14,315 nucleotides of DNA. Origin: Chlamydia trachomatis. GTDB lineage: Bacteria; Chlamydiota; Chlamydiia; Chlamydiales; 2-12-FULL-49-11. Positions 1 through 6,013 of the stretch are shown here, in pieces (position 1 is the stretch's first letter; each line of letters starts with the position of its first letter). The stretch lies in assembly GCA_945870925.1 (NCBI GenBank), contig CAMBTZ010000021.1, positions 1 through 14,315 of the forward strand, in the 5' to 3' direction. The notes under the pieces are model-generated. The model searched no databases and was not told where the DNA came from. It saw only the letters and a program-made list of their open reading frames with translations. The translations under genes were made by a program, and so were the position numbers.

Positions 1-1064
1 CTTGGAGCTCGCCCTTTTAAAAAAAAGCTAATATTTTGAGAGAATTGAATTGGGTCGCACTCAATTCTATCGGTTACCTGATGATTTGAGTCATGTCTGC
101 CCGGAAAATTTGCCACATGATAAAATTGTTTAGCCTCAAATGTGGTTAGCCATTTTGATAAAGTTTTAGAGACGATATGTCCACCAAGATATAAAACTGT
201 ATCAGGAAGCATTTTTTCACTAGAGTAAGTTGCTTGAAGAAGATGGTTATAAAAAGGGATTAAAGAAGAGTCGCGCCCAAGCGACCTTACTCCTGAAAGT
301 GCGTCTGCGAATATGGGCCATTGAAGCTTCATAGCGAGCGAATAAATAGCTTCAAGATTTTGAGTGTGTGGAAGATTGCCTACTATAATTATCCCTTTTT
401 CATATTTAGATAGATCGTTTGCTATAGAGATTACATCTTCTTCGCGGAGCGTTCGTTCGGTATGAAAATAATTTGTTTGAGGTAGGGGGCTAAGTTCTTC
501 TTTAGAGATTCTTCGCTTACCAGGAATAAAAAGAGGCTCCCGAACCATGACATTAATTAATACAGGACCGCCGTGGCTGTTTTTTGCCCGATAGCAAGCT
601 TGATTAATTGCTCGAGCTAAAAAATCTTCTGGAAGATGAGGGTCTGAACACGGCAGATCAATCTCAAAGCGAAGGTAATTTCCAAACATTTTAACTTGGT
701 CGATAGCTTGATTTGAGCCGGTATCGCGAAGTTCACAAGGTCTATCAGCAACTAAAATAATTAAAGGGGTAAAACTCATAGAAGCTTCAATGATTGCAGG
801 ATAAAAATTTGCTACAGCTGTTCCTGAGGTGCAAATTAGGCAGACAGGATTCTGACTTGCTTTTGCAATTCCAAGACCTGTAAATGCAAGGCCACGCTCA
901 TCAAAATGGATGATTGTTTTTGCCAGAGGATTTTCAGATACTGCAAGAGCTAAAGGGGTCGATCTTGAACCTGGGGCAATTAGAAAATGCCTCACAGACG
1001 ATTTTACTAATTCAGAAATGATGATTTTTGCATTCTTCTCATTAAGAACATCAATGCCTAACAT
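1..1064 (-). CDS. menD: MenD, SEPHCHC synthase (N-terminal part, cut by window edge)
   Basis: Thiamine-diphosphate enzyme that joins isochorismate and 2-oxoglutarate to give SEPHCHC, the first committed step of classical menaquinone synthesis, in the cytoplasm. Reading the minus strand from ATG at 1064 gives about 354 uninterrupted residues; the family is usually 550-580, so the C-terminal third lies outside the window. Family landmarks seen: APGSRSTPLALA (residues 30-41), HFDERGLAF (53-61) with E56 at the position of the glutamate that activates the cofactor, TSGTAVAN (79-86), and further on ADRPCELRD and SNQAIDQVKMFG. The start overlaps the end of menF by 7 bases (ATGTTAG), which suggests translational coupling. 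Nothing is broken in the visible part. Confidence 0.95.
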   Translation of the reverse strand, partial: MLGIDVLNEKNAKIIISELVKSSVRHFLIAPGSRSTPLALAVSENPLAKTIIHFDERGLAFTGLGIAKASQNPVCLICTSGTAVANFYPAIIEASMSFTPLIILVADRPCELRDTGSNQAIDQVKMFGNYLRFEIDLPCSDPHLPEDFLARAINQACYRAKNSHGGPVLINVMVREPLFIPGKRRISKEELSPLPQTNYFHTERTLREEDVISIANDLSKYEKGIIIVGNLPHTQNLEAIYSLAMKLQWPIFADALSGVRSLGRDSSLIPFYNHLLQATYSSEKMLPDTVLYLGGHIVSKTLSKWLTTFEAKQFYHVANFPGRHDSNHQVTDRIECDPIQFSQNISFFLKGRAP

Positions 1065-2041
1065 ATGTTGAATAATCCTTGTTTGTGAGAAAGTTCTTGC
1101 CACTCAAGAGAGGGGGATGATTCTGGAATAATTCCGGCCCCTGTAAAAATATCCATTCTATTGCCGTCAATAAGAGCTGAGCGAATTCCAATATAGACCC
1201 TGCTCTCTTCTTTAGAAAGAAAGCCTACCGTTCCTGCGTAATAGCCTCTATCAAAAGGTTCAAAAGCGTGAATAAATTCTAAAGCCAAATCTCTTGGACG
1301 TCCGCCAATTGCAGGTGTTGGATGTAGGAGGTTGATAAGATGCGCATCTGACAGAGCTTCTTTTAGTTTTACTGAAAATGGATAGTGAAGATGTGACACA
1401 TTTCCTGCTTTTTTTATAAAAATATTTTGGCTAATGCTAAAGGGGTTGCAAATTTTTTGCAATTGCTCTGTTAATGTTTCTTTTACAAAGAGGAATTCCT
1501 TCATATCTTTACAAGAGTTTAAAAGTCTCTCTTCATCGCCACTACGGCTTGTTCCCGCTAGTGCCTCTGTCGTAATTTTTAATCCAATTCTAGTAAAAAG
1601 ATTTTCTGGAGTTGCACCAATAAAAGCTAAATTAGGAGACAAAAATAGAGCAAAAACAAAAGCATTTGGAGATTTTTCTTTCAAAAAGTGAAATAAATTA
1701 ACAACATTTACAGCCTCTTTAAACAAAAATGAGCTCTTTCTAGCTAAAACTACTTTTTCAATTCCCGACTTCTTAAATTTCTCAATAGTTTTCTCCCAAT
1801 TTACAAAAGAGGGTGATACTGTTCTCAAAATCACTTCAGGATAAGAAAAAGGGGCAGATGATTTTGGTATAGGAACGATTTGTTCCGGTTGAAAATGAAG
1901 AGTTTTCGGAAAGGGTGTCCAAACGTCAGTTTTTCTCGGTAAAGGAAAGTCTGAAACCCAAAATGACGGTCTGCTCGGATCAATTACTTCCGCTTTTCCA
2001 ATTCCCATTGATTCATCAAACAACACAACTGGATATTTCAT
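1058..2041 (-). CDS. menF: Isochorismate synthase MenF
   Basis: Converts chorismate to isochorismate with Mg2+, feeding MenD. The 327 residues carry the chorismate-binding core: EKVVLAR (95-101, with K96 at the usual catalytic base), IGATPENL (141-148), EALAGT (159-164), LLHPTPAIGG (238-247), EPFDRGYYAGTVGF (261-274), GIRSAL (285-290) and GAGIIPESSPSLEWQE (301-316). It is short: MenF proteins are commonly about 430-470 residues, and only some 80 residues precede the core, so the N-terminal domain is reduced. The usual 'EH' pair in the stretch after EALAGT reads E182-F183. No Shine-Dalgarno sequence is visible, but ATG 2041 is the first sensible start; it lies 30 bases after ubiE and reads into menD. 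EntC, PchA or salicylate synthase are homologous alternatives, but the menD/ubiE neighbours favour MenF. Confidence 0.93.
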   Translation of the reverse strand: MKYPVVLFDESMGIGKAEVIDPSRPSFWVSDFPLPRKTDVWTPFPKTLHFQPEQIVPIPKSSAPFSYPEVILRTVSPSFVNWEKTIEKFKKSGIEKVVLARKSSFLFKEAVNVVNLFHFLKEKSPNAFVFALFLSPNLAFIGATPENLFTRIGLKITTEALAGTSRSGDEERLLNSCKDMKEFLFVKETLTEQLQKICNPFSISQNIFIKKAGNVSHLHYPFSVKLKEALSDAHLINLLHPTPAIGGRPRDLALEFIHAFEPFDRGYYAGTVGFLSKEESRVYIGIRSALIDGNRMDIFTGAGIIPESSPSLEWQELSHKQGLFNIC

Positions 2042-2071
2042 GATAAAACAGAGAGGTTTTTTTAATTAAAA

Positions 2072-2788
2072 TTAAAGTTTTTTGCCGAGGTAGAGAGAGG
2101 CGATACCGAAGGAGAGCGGAATCTGTTTTGTTTTTGCAAAGCCTGCCGTTTTCATCATTTGAAGAAAATCTTCGCCCGATGGAAATGATTCGATTGTCTC
2201 ATTAAGATAAGAATAGGCTTCTCTATTTTTTGATAGCAACTGGCCAAGTTTTGGAAGAATATGTCTTAGATAGAAGAGATAGGGCTTTTTTATCCATTTA
2301 GACTTTGGAAGGGAAAACTCTAATATGAAGCAAGAGCCACCTGATTTTAAAATTCTGTGTATTTCTGATAAACACTTAAGCGGTTCTGTAACATTCCGGA
2401 TACCAAAAGAAATTGAAACAAGATCACAAAATTGATCAGCTACCGGAACTCCGAGAGCGTTTCCTATTTGGAGTAAAGTCTTTTTTTTAAGACCCCGCTT
2501 GGCAAGCTTTTTCTGTCCTAAAAGGAGCATATTAGTTGAAAGATCAAACCCATAAAACTTACATATATAAGGACTTTTTGAAAGGGCTAAAATCTGATCA
2601 GCCGTCCCTGTTGCTAAATCGACCAAAATTTGATCCGCTAAAAGGGGTACATGCTTCAATAAGCTATTTCGCCAATGCCTATCGACGCCTATAGAGATAA
2701 TTCGATTCACCCTATCATAAACAGGTGATATTCTATCAAATAATGCTGTTACATGCTCTCTTGAAATTTCACTCTTTTTCATCGTCAT
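2072..2788 (-). CDS. ubiE: Demethylmenaquinone methyltransferase UbiE/MenG
   Basis: SAM-dependent C-methyltransferase making menaquinone from demethylmenaquinone (and, in organisms with ubiquinone, methylating its precursor). With ATG 2788 as start the protein has 238 residues, a normal length. UbiE signatures seen: YDRVNRIIS (24-32) followed by HW (38-39), the SAM-binding motif VDLATGTAD (56-64), FDLS (81-84), FGIRNV (128-133) and RILKSGG followed by ILEFS (145-159). A TTG at 2791 and an ATG at 2782 are in frame; ATG 2788 is preferred because GAGG sits 8 bases before it. The gene is first in a minus-strand run with menF and menD, so it most likely acts on menaquinone here. Confidence 0.95.
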   Translation of the reverse strand: MTMKKSEISREHVTALFDRISPVYDRVNRIISIGVDRHWRNSLLKHVPLLADQILVDLATGTADQILALSKSPYICKFYGFDLSTNMLLLGQKKLAKRGLKKKTLLQIGNALGVPVADQFCDLVSISFGIRNVTEPLKCLSEIHRILKSGGSCFILEFSLPKSKWIKKPYLFYLRHILPKLGQLLSKNREAYSYLNETIESFPSGEDFLQMMKTAGFAKTKQIPLSFGIASLYLGKKL

Positions 2789-2842
2789 CAAGGTTACCTC
2801 ATCTTCCTAAAAGAGCGCAATCAAAAAAATAAATTTTTTATT

Positions 2843-2848
2843 ATTATA
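2843..2848 (-). promoter_or_regulatory. Possible -10 box for the ubiE-menF-menD operon
   Basis: A perfect TATAAT on the minus strand lies about 55 bases before the ubiE ATG. No convincing -35 box is found 16-18 bases upstream. The surrounding sequence is very AT-rich, so chance matches are likely. Confidence 0.35.
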
Positions 2849-2875
2849 CACAAAAATGCTTTTTATAGATATAAT
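2847..2875 (+). promoter_or_regulatory. Likely sigma-70-type promoter of the small-protein pair
   Basis: TACACA (2847-2852, four of six matches to the -35 consensus), a 17-base spacer and TATAAT (2870-2875, perfect -10). Initiation near 2882 would leave a leader of about 25 bases containing the GAGG ribosome site before ATG 2907. A second TATAAT at 2889-2894 is too close to the start codon to leave room for that site. Confidence 0.45.
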
Positions 2876-2880
2876 CTATA
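2864..2880. promoter_or_regulatory. Perfect 17-bp palindrome, operator candidate
   Basis: TATAGAT and its exact reverse complement ATCTATA flank a central ATA. The palindrome covers the -10 box of the plus-strand promoter and sits about 16 bases upstream of the possible minus-strand -10 box. The size and position fit a dimeric repressor site. No regulator gene is in the window, and the sequence is AT-rich, so this is a suggestion only. Confidence 0.35.
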
Positions 2881-2906
2881 CAGACAAGTATAATTATGAG
2901 GATATT

Positions 2907-3251
2907 ATGGCGTCTGGTGTAAAACCAAATAAGTTTAATTCCGTGTCGAATACCTTTTTGATAAAGCCGCTAATGGATTCTAGTGTCCTAAGTGAGACCG
3001 GTCACATTTTTCAAAAATTTATTGTGAAATCTGCCGTTATTGTTTTAGGCGGAGCATTTTCATTAGTTGAAACAATTGTTTGGTTAGCCCTAACAATTAT
3101 CTCCTCCCCTCTATTATTATCTAGATTTATTGGAAAGAGCGCAAAGAAAGTATGGGGAGTGCCTCAGAAATTGTTTGGGACGACTTTAATCAATTTCTCT
3201 CATTTCTTAAGATCTTTATTTTTGGTTCCGGAAAAAGTATGTAAAAAATAG
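2907..3251 (+). CDS. Small hydrophobic protein of unknown function, copy 1
   Basis: Not a family I recognise. The 114-residue product has a long hydrophobic stretch at about residues 39-76 (VLGGAFS at 46-52, IISSPLLL at 64-71), broken by E55, so it could be a membrane hairpin. It is followed by a basic KSAKK (77-81) and a second, mildly hydrophobic segment at about 86-108. There is no clear cleavable signal peptide. It is 54% identical (51 of 94 positions, no gaps, counted by hand) to the next gene, so the two are tandem duplicates. An in-frame ATG at 2856 would add 17 residues, but ATG 2907 is preferred because GAGG lies 6-7 bases before it and the likely promoter lies between the two ATGs. 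It ends just after a poly-A run, without the roughly 46-residue tail of copy 2. Confidence 0.75.
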   Translation: MASGVKPNKFNSVSNTFLIKPLMDSSVLSETGHIFQKFIVKSAVIVLGGAFSLVETIVWLALTIISSPLLLSRFIGKSAKKVWGVPQKLFGTTLINFSHFLRSLFLVPEKVCKK

Positions 3252-3274
3252 ATACTAACACGTAGGAGTTTAAG

Positions 3275-3727
3275 ATGATAAGTAATTTATTGATTTCAGT
3301 ATCGCATACTTTAATGGTGAAGCCGCTAATGGATGCTAGTGATAAAATGGTGGATGGATCGGTTGCTTCAAAATTTTTGGTGACATCTGGCATTGTTGTT
3401 TTAGGTGGTGCATTTTCAGCAGTTGAAGCAGTTGTTCGGTTAGTTCTAGCAATTATCTCATCGCCTCTATTATTGGCTAGATTTTTTGTAAAGAGCGCAA
3501 AGAAATACGAAATAGTGCCGGTTAAACTACTTGTCTCCGTTCTAATTAACATTAGAATGTTTTTAGCGAGTGTATTTGGAGCGCCTTTTTTCAGATGTGT
3601 TGGAAAAAAACTAGAGTTGCATAATATTCAGTGGTTTGAGGGTGATAACACAATTATGAAATGGTATAATATGAGCAAATCTACGAAGTCTTCACCACAA
3701 ATTGTGACTAAACCAGTCTATGTTTAA
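3275..3727 (+). CDS. Small hydrophobic protein of unknown function, copy 2
   Basis: A 150-residue paralogue of the preceding gene, with AGGAG placed 6 bases before ATG 3275. Shared features are KPLMD (16-20), VLGGAFS (42-48), VE at 50-51, IISSPLLL (60-67), KSAKK (73-77), VP (81-82) and LIN (90-92). The central hydrophobic stretch (about 35-72) is interrupted by E51 and R55. Residues 105-150 form an extra polar tail absent from copy 1 (it contains IQWFEGDN and ends in PVYV). The gap to copy 1 is only 23 bases, so they are probably cotranscribed, and a strong terminator follows. In a chlamydia-like host a secreted or inclusion-membrane role is conceivable, but nothing in the sequence proves it. 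Confidence 0.8.
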   Translation: MISNLLISVSHTLMVKPLMDASDKMVDGSVASKFLVTSGIVVLGGAFSAVEAVVRLVLAIISSPLLLARFFVKSAKKYEIVPVKLLVSVLINIRMFLASVFGAPFFRCVGKKLELHNIQWFEGDNTIMKWYNMSKSTKSSPQIVTKPVYV

Positions 3728-3747
3728 TGGGAATTAAAATTTTAAAG

Positions 3748-3782
3748 AAAAAGCCCCTCTTAGTAATAGGAGGGGCTTTTTT
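3748..3782. terminator. Bidirectional intrinsic terminator
   Basis: A hairpin with stem GCCCCTC (3753-3759) and GAGGGGC (3770-3776) around a 10-base loop is extended by A runs on the left and T runs on the right. On the plus strand it ends in six Ts after the small-protein pair; on the minus strand GGGGC is followed by five Ts just past the typA stop. It therefore fits both converging transcription units. Confidence 0.92.
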
Positions 3783-3790
3783 ATTGGGTG

Positions 3791-5611
3791 TTACTGGCGG
3801 CCGCCCCGCTTGCGGTCTACTTCTTTTAAGTGGATTTTACGGATACGGATTGATTTGGGGGTAATTTCGATCAGTTCGTCATCTTGGATGAAGTCAATAG
3901 CTGATTCTAGAGTAAGTACACGTGGTGGGGCAAGGATGACGTTTTCATCGTTACCGGCCGCCCTTACGTTTGATAGGTGTTTTTCTCTAGCAGCGTTGAT
4001 GATTAGGTCGTTTTCACGGCTGTGTTCCCCTACGATCATCCCTTCATAGATTTCTGTTCCCGGATCAATAAAGAAATGTCCACGGTCTTGAAGGAGGAAT
4101 AAGGCGTGAGGTGTTGTTTTTCCTGCGCAATTTGCAATAAGGCTTCCAAGTTTTCTTCCTGGCATAGCTCCCTTGTTCTCAGCATATTCTTCAAATACTG
4201 AGGTTAGGATCCCTTCACCTTTAGTCATTGTTAGAAATTCGTTTCTAAAGCCCATAAGTCCACGAGTGGGGATTGAGAACTCCATTGAAGTAATTCCATG
4301 CTCGTTAGTAGTAAGAGATTTTAAGCTCCCTTTTCTTTGTGAAAGCTCTTGAATGGTGGCGCCTGAGTATTCCTCGCGCACTTCTACGTGAGCCAGTTCA
4401 AACGGTTCAAAATCTTTTCCGTCGACTTTCTTCATAATTACTTGAGGCTTAGATACAGCAAATTCAAATCCTTCCCGTCTCATTGTTTCGATAATGACTG
4501 AAAGGTGAAGTTCACCTCGTCCTGAAACTCTGATTGAGTCGTCTTTACCTTCTGAATCGTCGATTTTAAGAGATATGTTAGATCGTTTTTCTTTCATTAG
4601 ACGATCTCGGATCTTATTCATTGTCACATGTTTTCCCTCTTTCCCAACAAAAGGGCTGGAGTTAACCATCATTTCAATAGATACAGTAGGTTCGCCAAGT
4701 TTAATAGGGGGTAATTGCTGTATGTGATTTGGGTCACATAGAGTATCGCCAATCATTACTTCAGGAATACCAAAAATACTAACAATATCACCAACACCAG
4801 CTTCAGGCAGTGCGATTTTTTTTAGCCCTAAATAACCTTCGATAAGAGTAATTTTATGGTTAGATGGATGTCCGGTAGTAGAGTCAATACGAGTAATGGT
4901 ATCACCCTTAGTAACTTTTCCTGAAAGGATACGTCCTGTTGCAGCACGCCCTGTAAAATCGTTATAGGATAAAGTCATTGCTTGCATTAGAAAAGGTGAC
5001 TCAAGCGATCCAAGTGGAGATGGAACTTTGTCGATGATCATTTCAAATAGTGGACGCATGTCAACTGTTGGGTCTTCTAATTTTGCTTTTGCAAAGCCAG
5101 CAAGACCTGATGCATATATGTAAGCAAAGTCTAGTTGCTCGTCTGTTGCTCCAAGCTCAACAAAGAGGTCGAATGTCTTATTCAGTGCATGTTCAGGGTC
5201 TGCGTGAGGTCTGTCGATTTTATTTAGGATAACAATTGGTTTTAGTCCAGCTTTTAATGCTTGAGAGAGGACAAACCGTGTTTGTGGCATTGGGCCTTCT
5301 TTTGCGTCAATTAGGAGGAGGACCGAGTTAACCATTCCTAGGACCCGCTCTACTTCGCCTGAGAAATCGGCATGTCCGGGAGTGTCGATTAAGTTAATCT
5401 TATACTCTTCAAAAATAAGACTTGTATGTTTAGCAAAAATAGTAATTCCGCGTTCGCGCTCTAAAACAAAGCTATCCATTGCTCTTTCTACGACTTCTTC
5501 ATTATCCCTGAAAGATTCTGTGAATCTGAGAAGGCTGTCCATGAGAGTTGTTTTACCATGGTCAATGTGGGCAATAATTGCTACGTTTCTTATAAACTTT
5601 GGTTCGTACAT
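3791..5611 (-). CDS. typA: Translational GTPase TypA/BipA
   Basis: Ribosome-associated GTPase of the EF-G/LepA group, linked in other bacteria to 50S assembly and to growth under stress or cold. From ATG 5611 it has 606 residues, the usual length. GTPase motifs in order: AHIDHGKTT (G1), RGITIFAKHT (G2), DTPGHADFSGEVERV (G3) and NKID (G4). Then come a beta-barrel domain, the EF-G-like domains (SGRGELHLSVIIETMRREG) and the BipA-specific C-terminal domain (GMIVGEHSREND; LSNVRAAGNDE; ITPKSIRIRK). The open frame continues upstream to 5758, but those 49 residues match nothing in the family and overlap the divergent dciA-like gene; GAGG lies just before ATG 5611. It stands alone, with a terminator immediately downstream. 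Confidence 0.97.
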   Translation of the reverse strand: MYEPKFIRNVAIIAHIDHGKTTLMDSLLRFTESFRDNEEVVERAMDSFVLERERGITIFAKHTSLIFEEYKINLIDTPGHADFSGEVERVLGMVNSVLLLIDAKEGPMPQTRFVLSQALKAGLKPIVILNKIDRPHADPEHALNKTFDLFVELGATDEQLDFAYIYASGLAGFAKAKLEDPTVDMRPLFEMIIDKVPSPLGSLESPFLMQAMTLSYNDFTGRAATGRILSGKVTKGDTITRIDSTTGHPSNHKITLIEGYLGLKKIALPEAGVGDIVSIFGIPEVMIGDTLCDPNHIQQLPPIKLGEPTVSIEMMVNSSPFVGKEGKHVTMNKIRDRLMKEKRSNISLKIDDSEGKDDSIRVSGRGELHLSVIIETMRREGFEFAVSKPQVIMKKVDGKDFEPFELAHVEVREEYSGATIQELSQRKGSLKSLTTNEHGITSMEFSIPTRGLMGFRNEFLTMTKGEGILTSVFEEYAENKGAMPGRKLGSLIANCAGKTTPHALFLLQDRGHFFIDPGTEIYEGMIVGEHSRENDLIINAAREKHLSNVRAAGNDENVILAPPRVLTLESAIDFIQDDELIEITPKSIRIRKIHLKEVDRKRGGRQ

Positions 5612-5700
5612 ACATTCCTCGACGTTAAGGAAAAAACTATAGCATTTTAGCAAAGAATAAGCTAGACTTTTTCTATGTACGTGATCAATAAGGGGTGTTG
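5612..5700. promoter_or_regulatory. Divergent intergenic region between typA and the gyrase operon
   Basis: This short spacer must hold the typA promoter and probably one for the dciA-gyrB-gyrA operon. On the minus strand TATAGT (5636-5641) is one base from the -10 consensus and lies about 25 bases before the typA ATG. On the plus strand TATGTA (5674-5679) is a weak -10 candidate. No good -35 box was found for either. AAGGGG (5690-5695) is the ribosome site for the plus-strand gene. Confidence 0.35.
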
Positions 5701-6012
5701 TTGAAAAGGGGATTTGATGAGTTTCCCGCAGGGAAAAGGGCTTCTTCTCTATTGCCAAACATCTTAAAAGGCATAAAAGATTCTCACGATAAAAAACTTG
5801 GGGAAATTGTAAAAATCTGGCAAGAAATTGTTGGATTAAAATATGCTGCTATGACAAAAGTGGTCAAAGTTGAAAGTGATATTTTATATATAAAAGTTTT
5901 TTCAACCCCTCTTTTTGCGATACTCAGTACGCAAGAAAGGGCGAGGTTAGAAAAAGAGATTCAAAAAAAGGTTTCCTTTTTAAGAATAAAAACAATCGTA
6001 TTTCGAAGGTAA
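5701..6012 (+). CDS. DUF721 / DciA-like protein
   Basis: A 103-residue protein with the DUF721 pattern: an N-terminal helix region (SLLPNILKGI), then KIWQEIVGLKYAAMTKVVKV and DILYIKVFSTPLFAILS, ending in a basic strand. Members of this family, named DciA, load or operate the replicative helicase DnaB in bacteria lacking DnaC or DnaI; that role is inferred here. No ATG is available. GTG 5695, TTG 5698 and TTG 5701 are in tandem. AAGGGG ends at 5695, so it would overlap a GTG 5695 start but is well placed (5 bases) for TTG 5701; GTG 5695 would give 105 residues. One base separates the stop from the gyrB ATG, so the two are surely cotranscribed. Confidence 0.82.
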   Translation: MKRGFDEFPAGKRASSLLPNILKGIKDSHDKKLGEIVKIWQEIVGLKYAAMTKVVKVESDILYIKVFSTPLFAILSTQERARLEKEIQKKVSFLRIKTIVFRR

Positions 6013-6013
6013 A

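Noticed and set aside
1..20. SacI-like and GCCCTT sequence at the left edge suggesting cloning vector
   Set aside because: The menD reading frame runs through to base 1 without a break, so it is read as genomic.
1434..1691. Open frame on the plus strand inside menF
   Set aside because: It is the antisense shadow of a well-conserved MenF region; no ribosome site or family resemblance.
2789..2791. TTG start for ubiE
   Set aside because: ATG at 2788 directly follows and has better spacing from GAGG.
2856..2906. Longer start for small-protein copy 1
   Set aside because: The extra residues include the likely promoter region and have no counterpart in copy 2; ATG 2907 has a well-placed GAGG.
3796..3805. 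GC-rich palindrome GGCGGCCGCC (contains a NotI site)
   Set aside because: It lies within the last codons of typA, encoding part of RGGRQ, in an unbroken conserved frame; no sign of vector or insertion.
5612..5758. In-frame 49-residue N-terminal extension of TypA/BipA
   Set aside because: The family starts right before the RNVAIIAHIDHGKTT motif; the extension has no family match, would overlap the divergent dciA-like gene, and GAGG sits just before ATG 5611.
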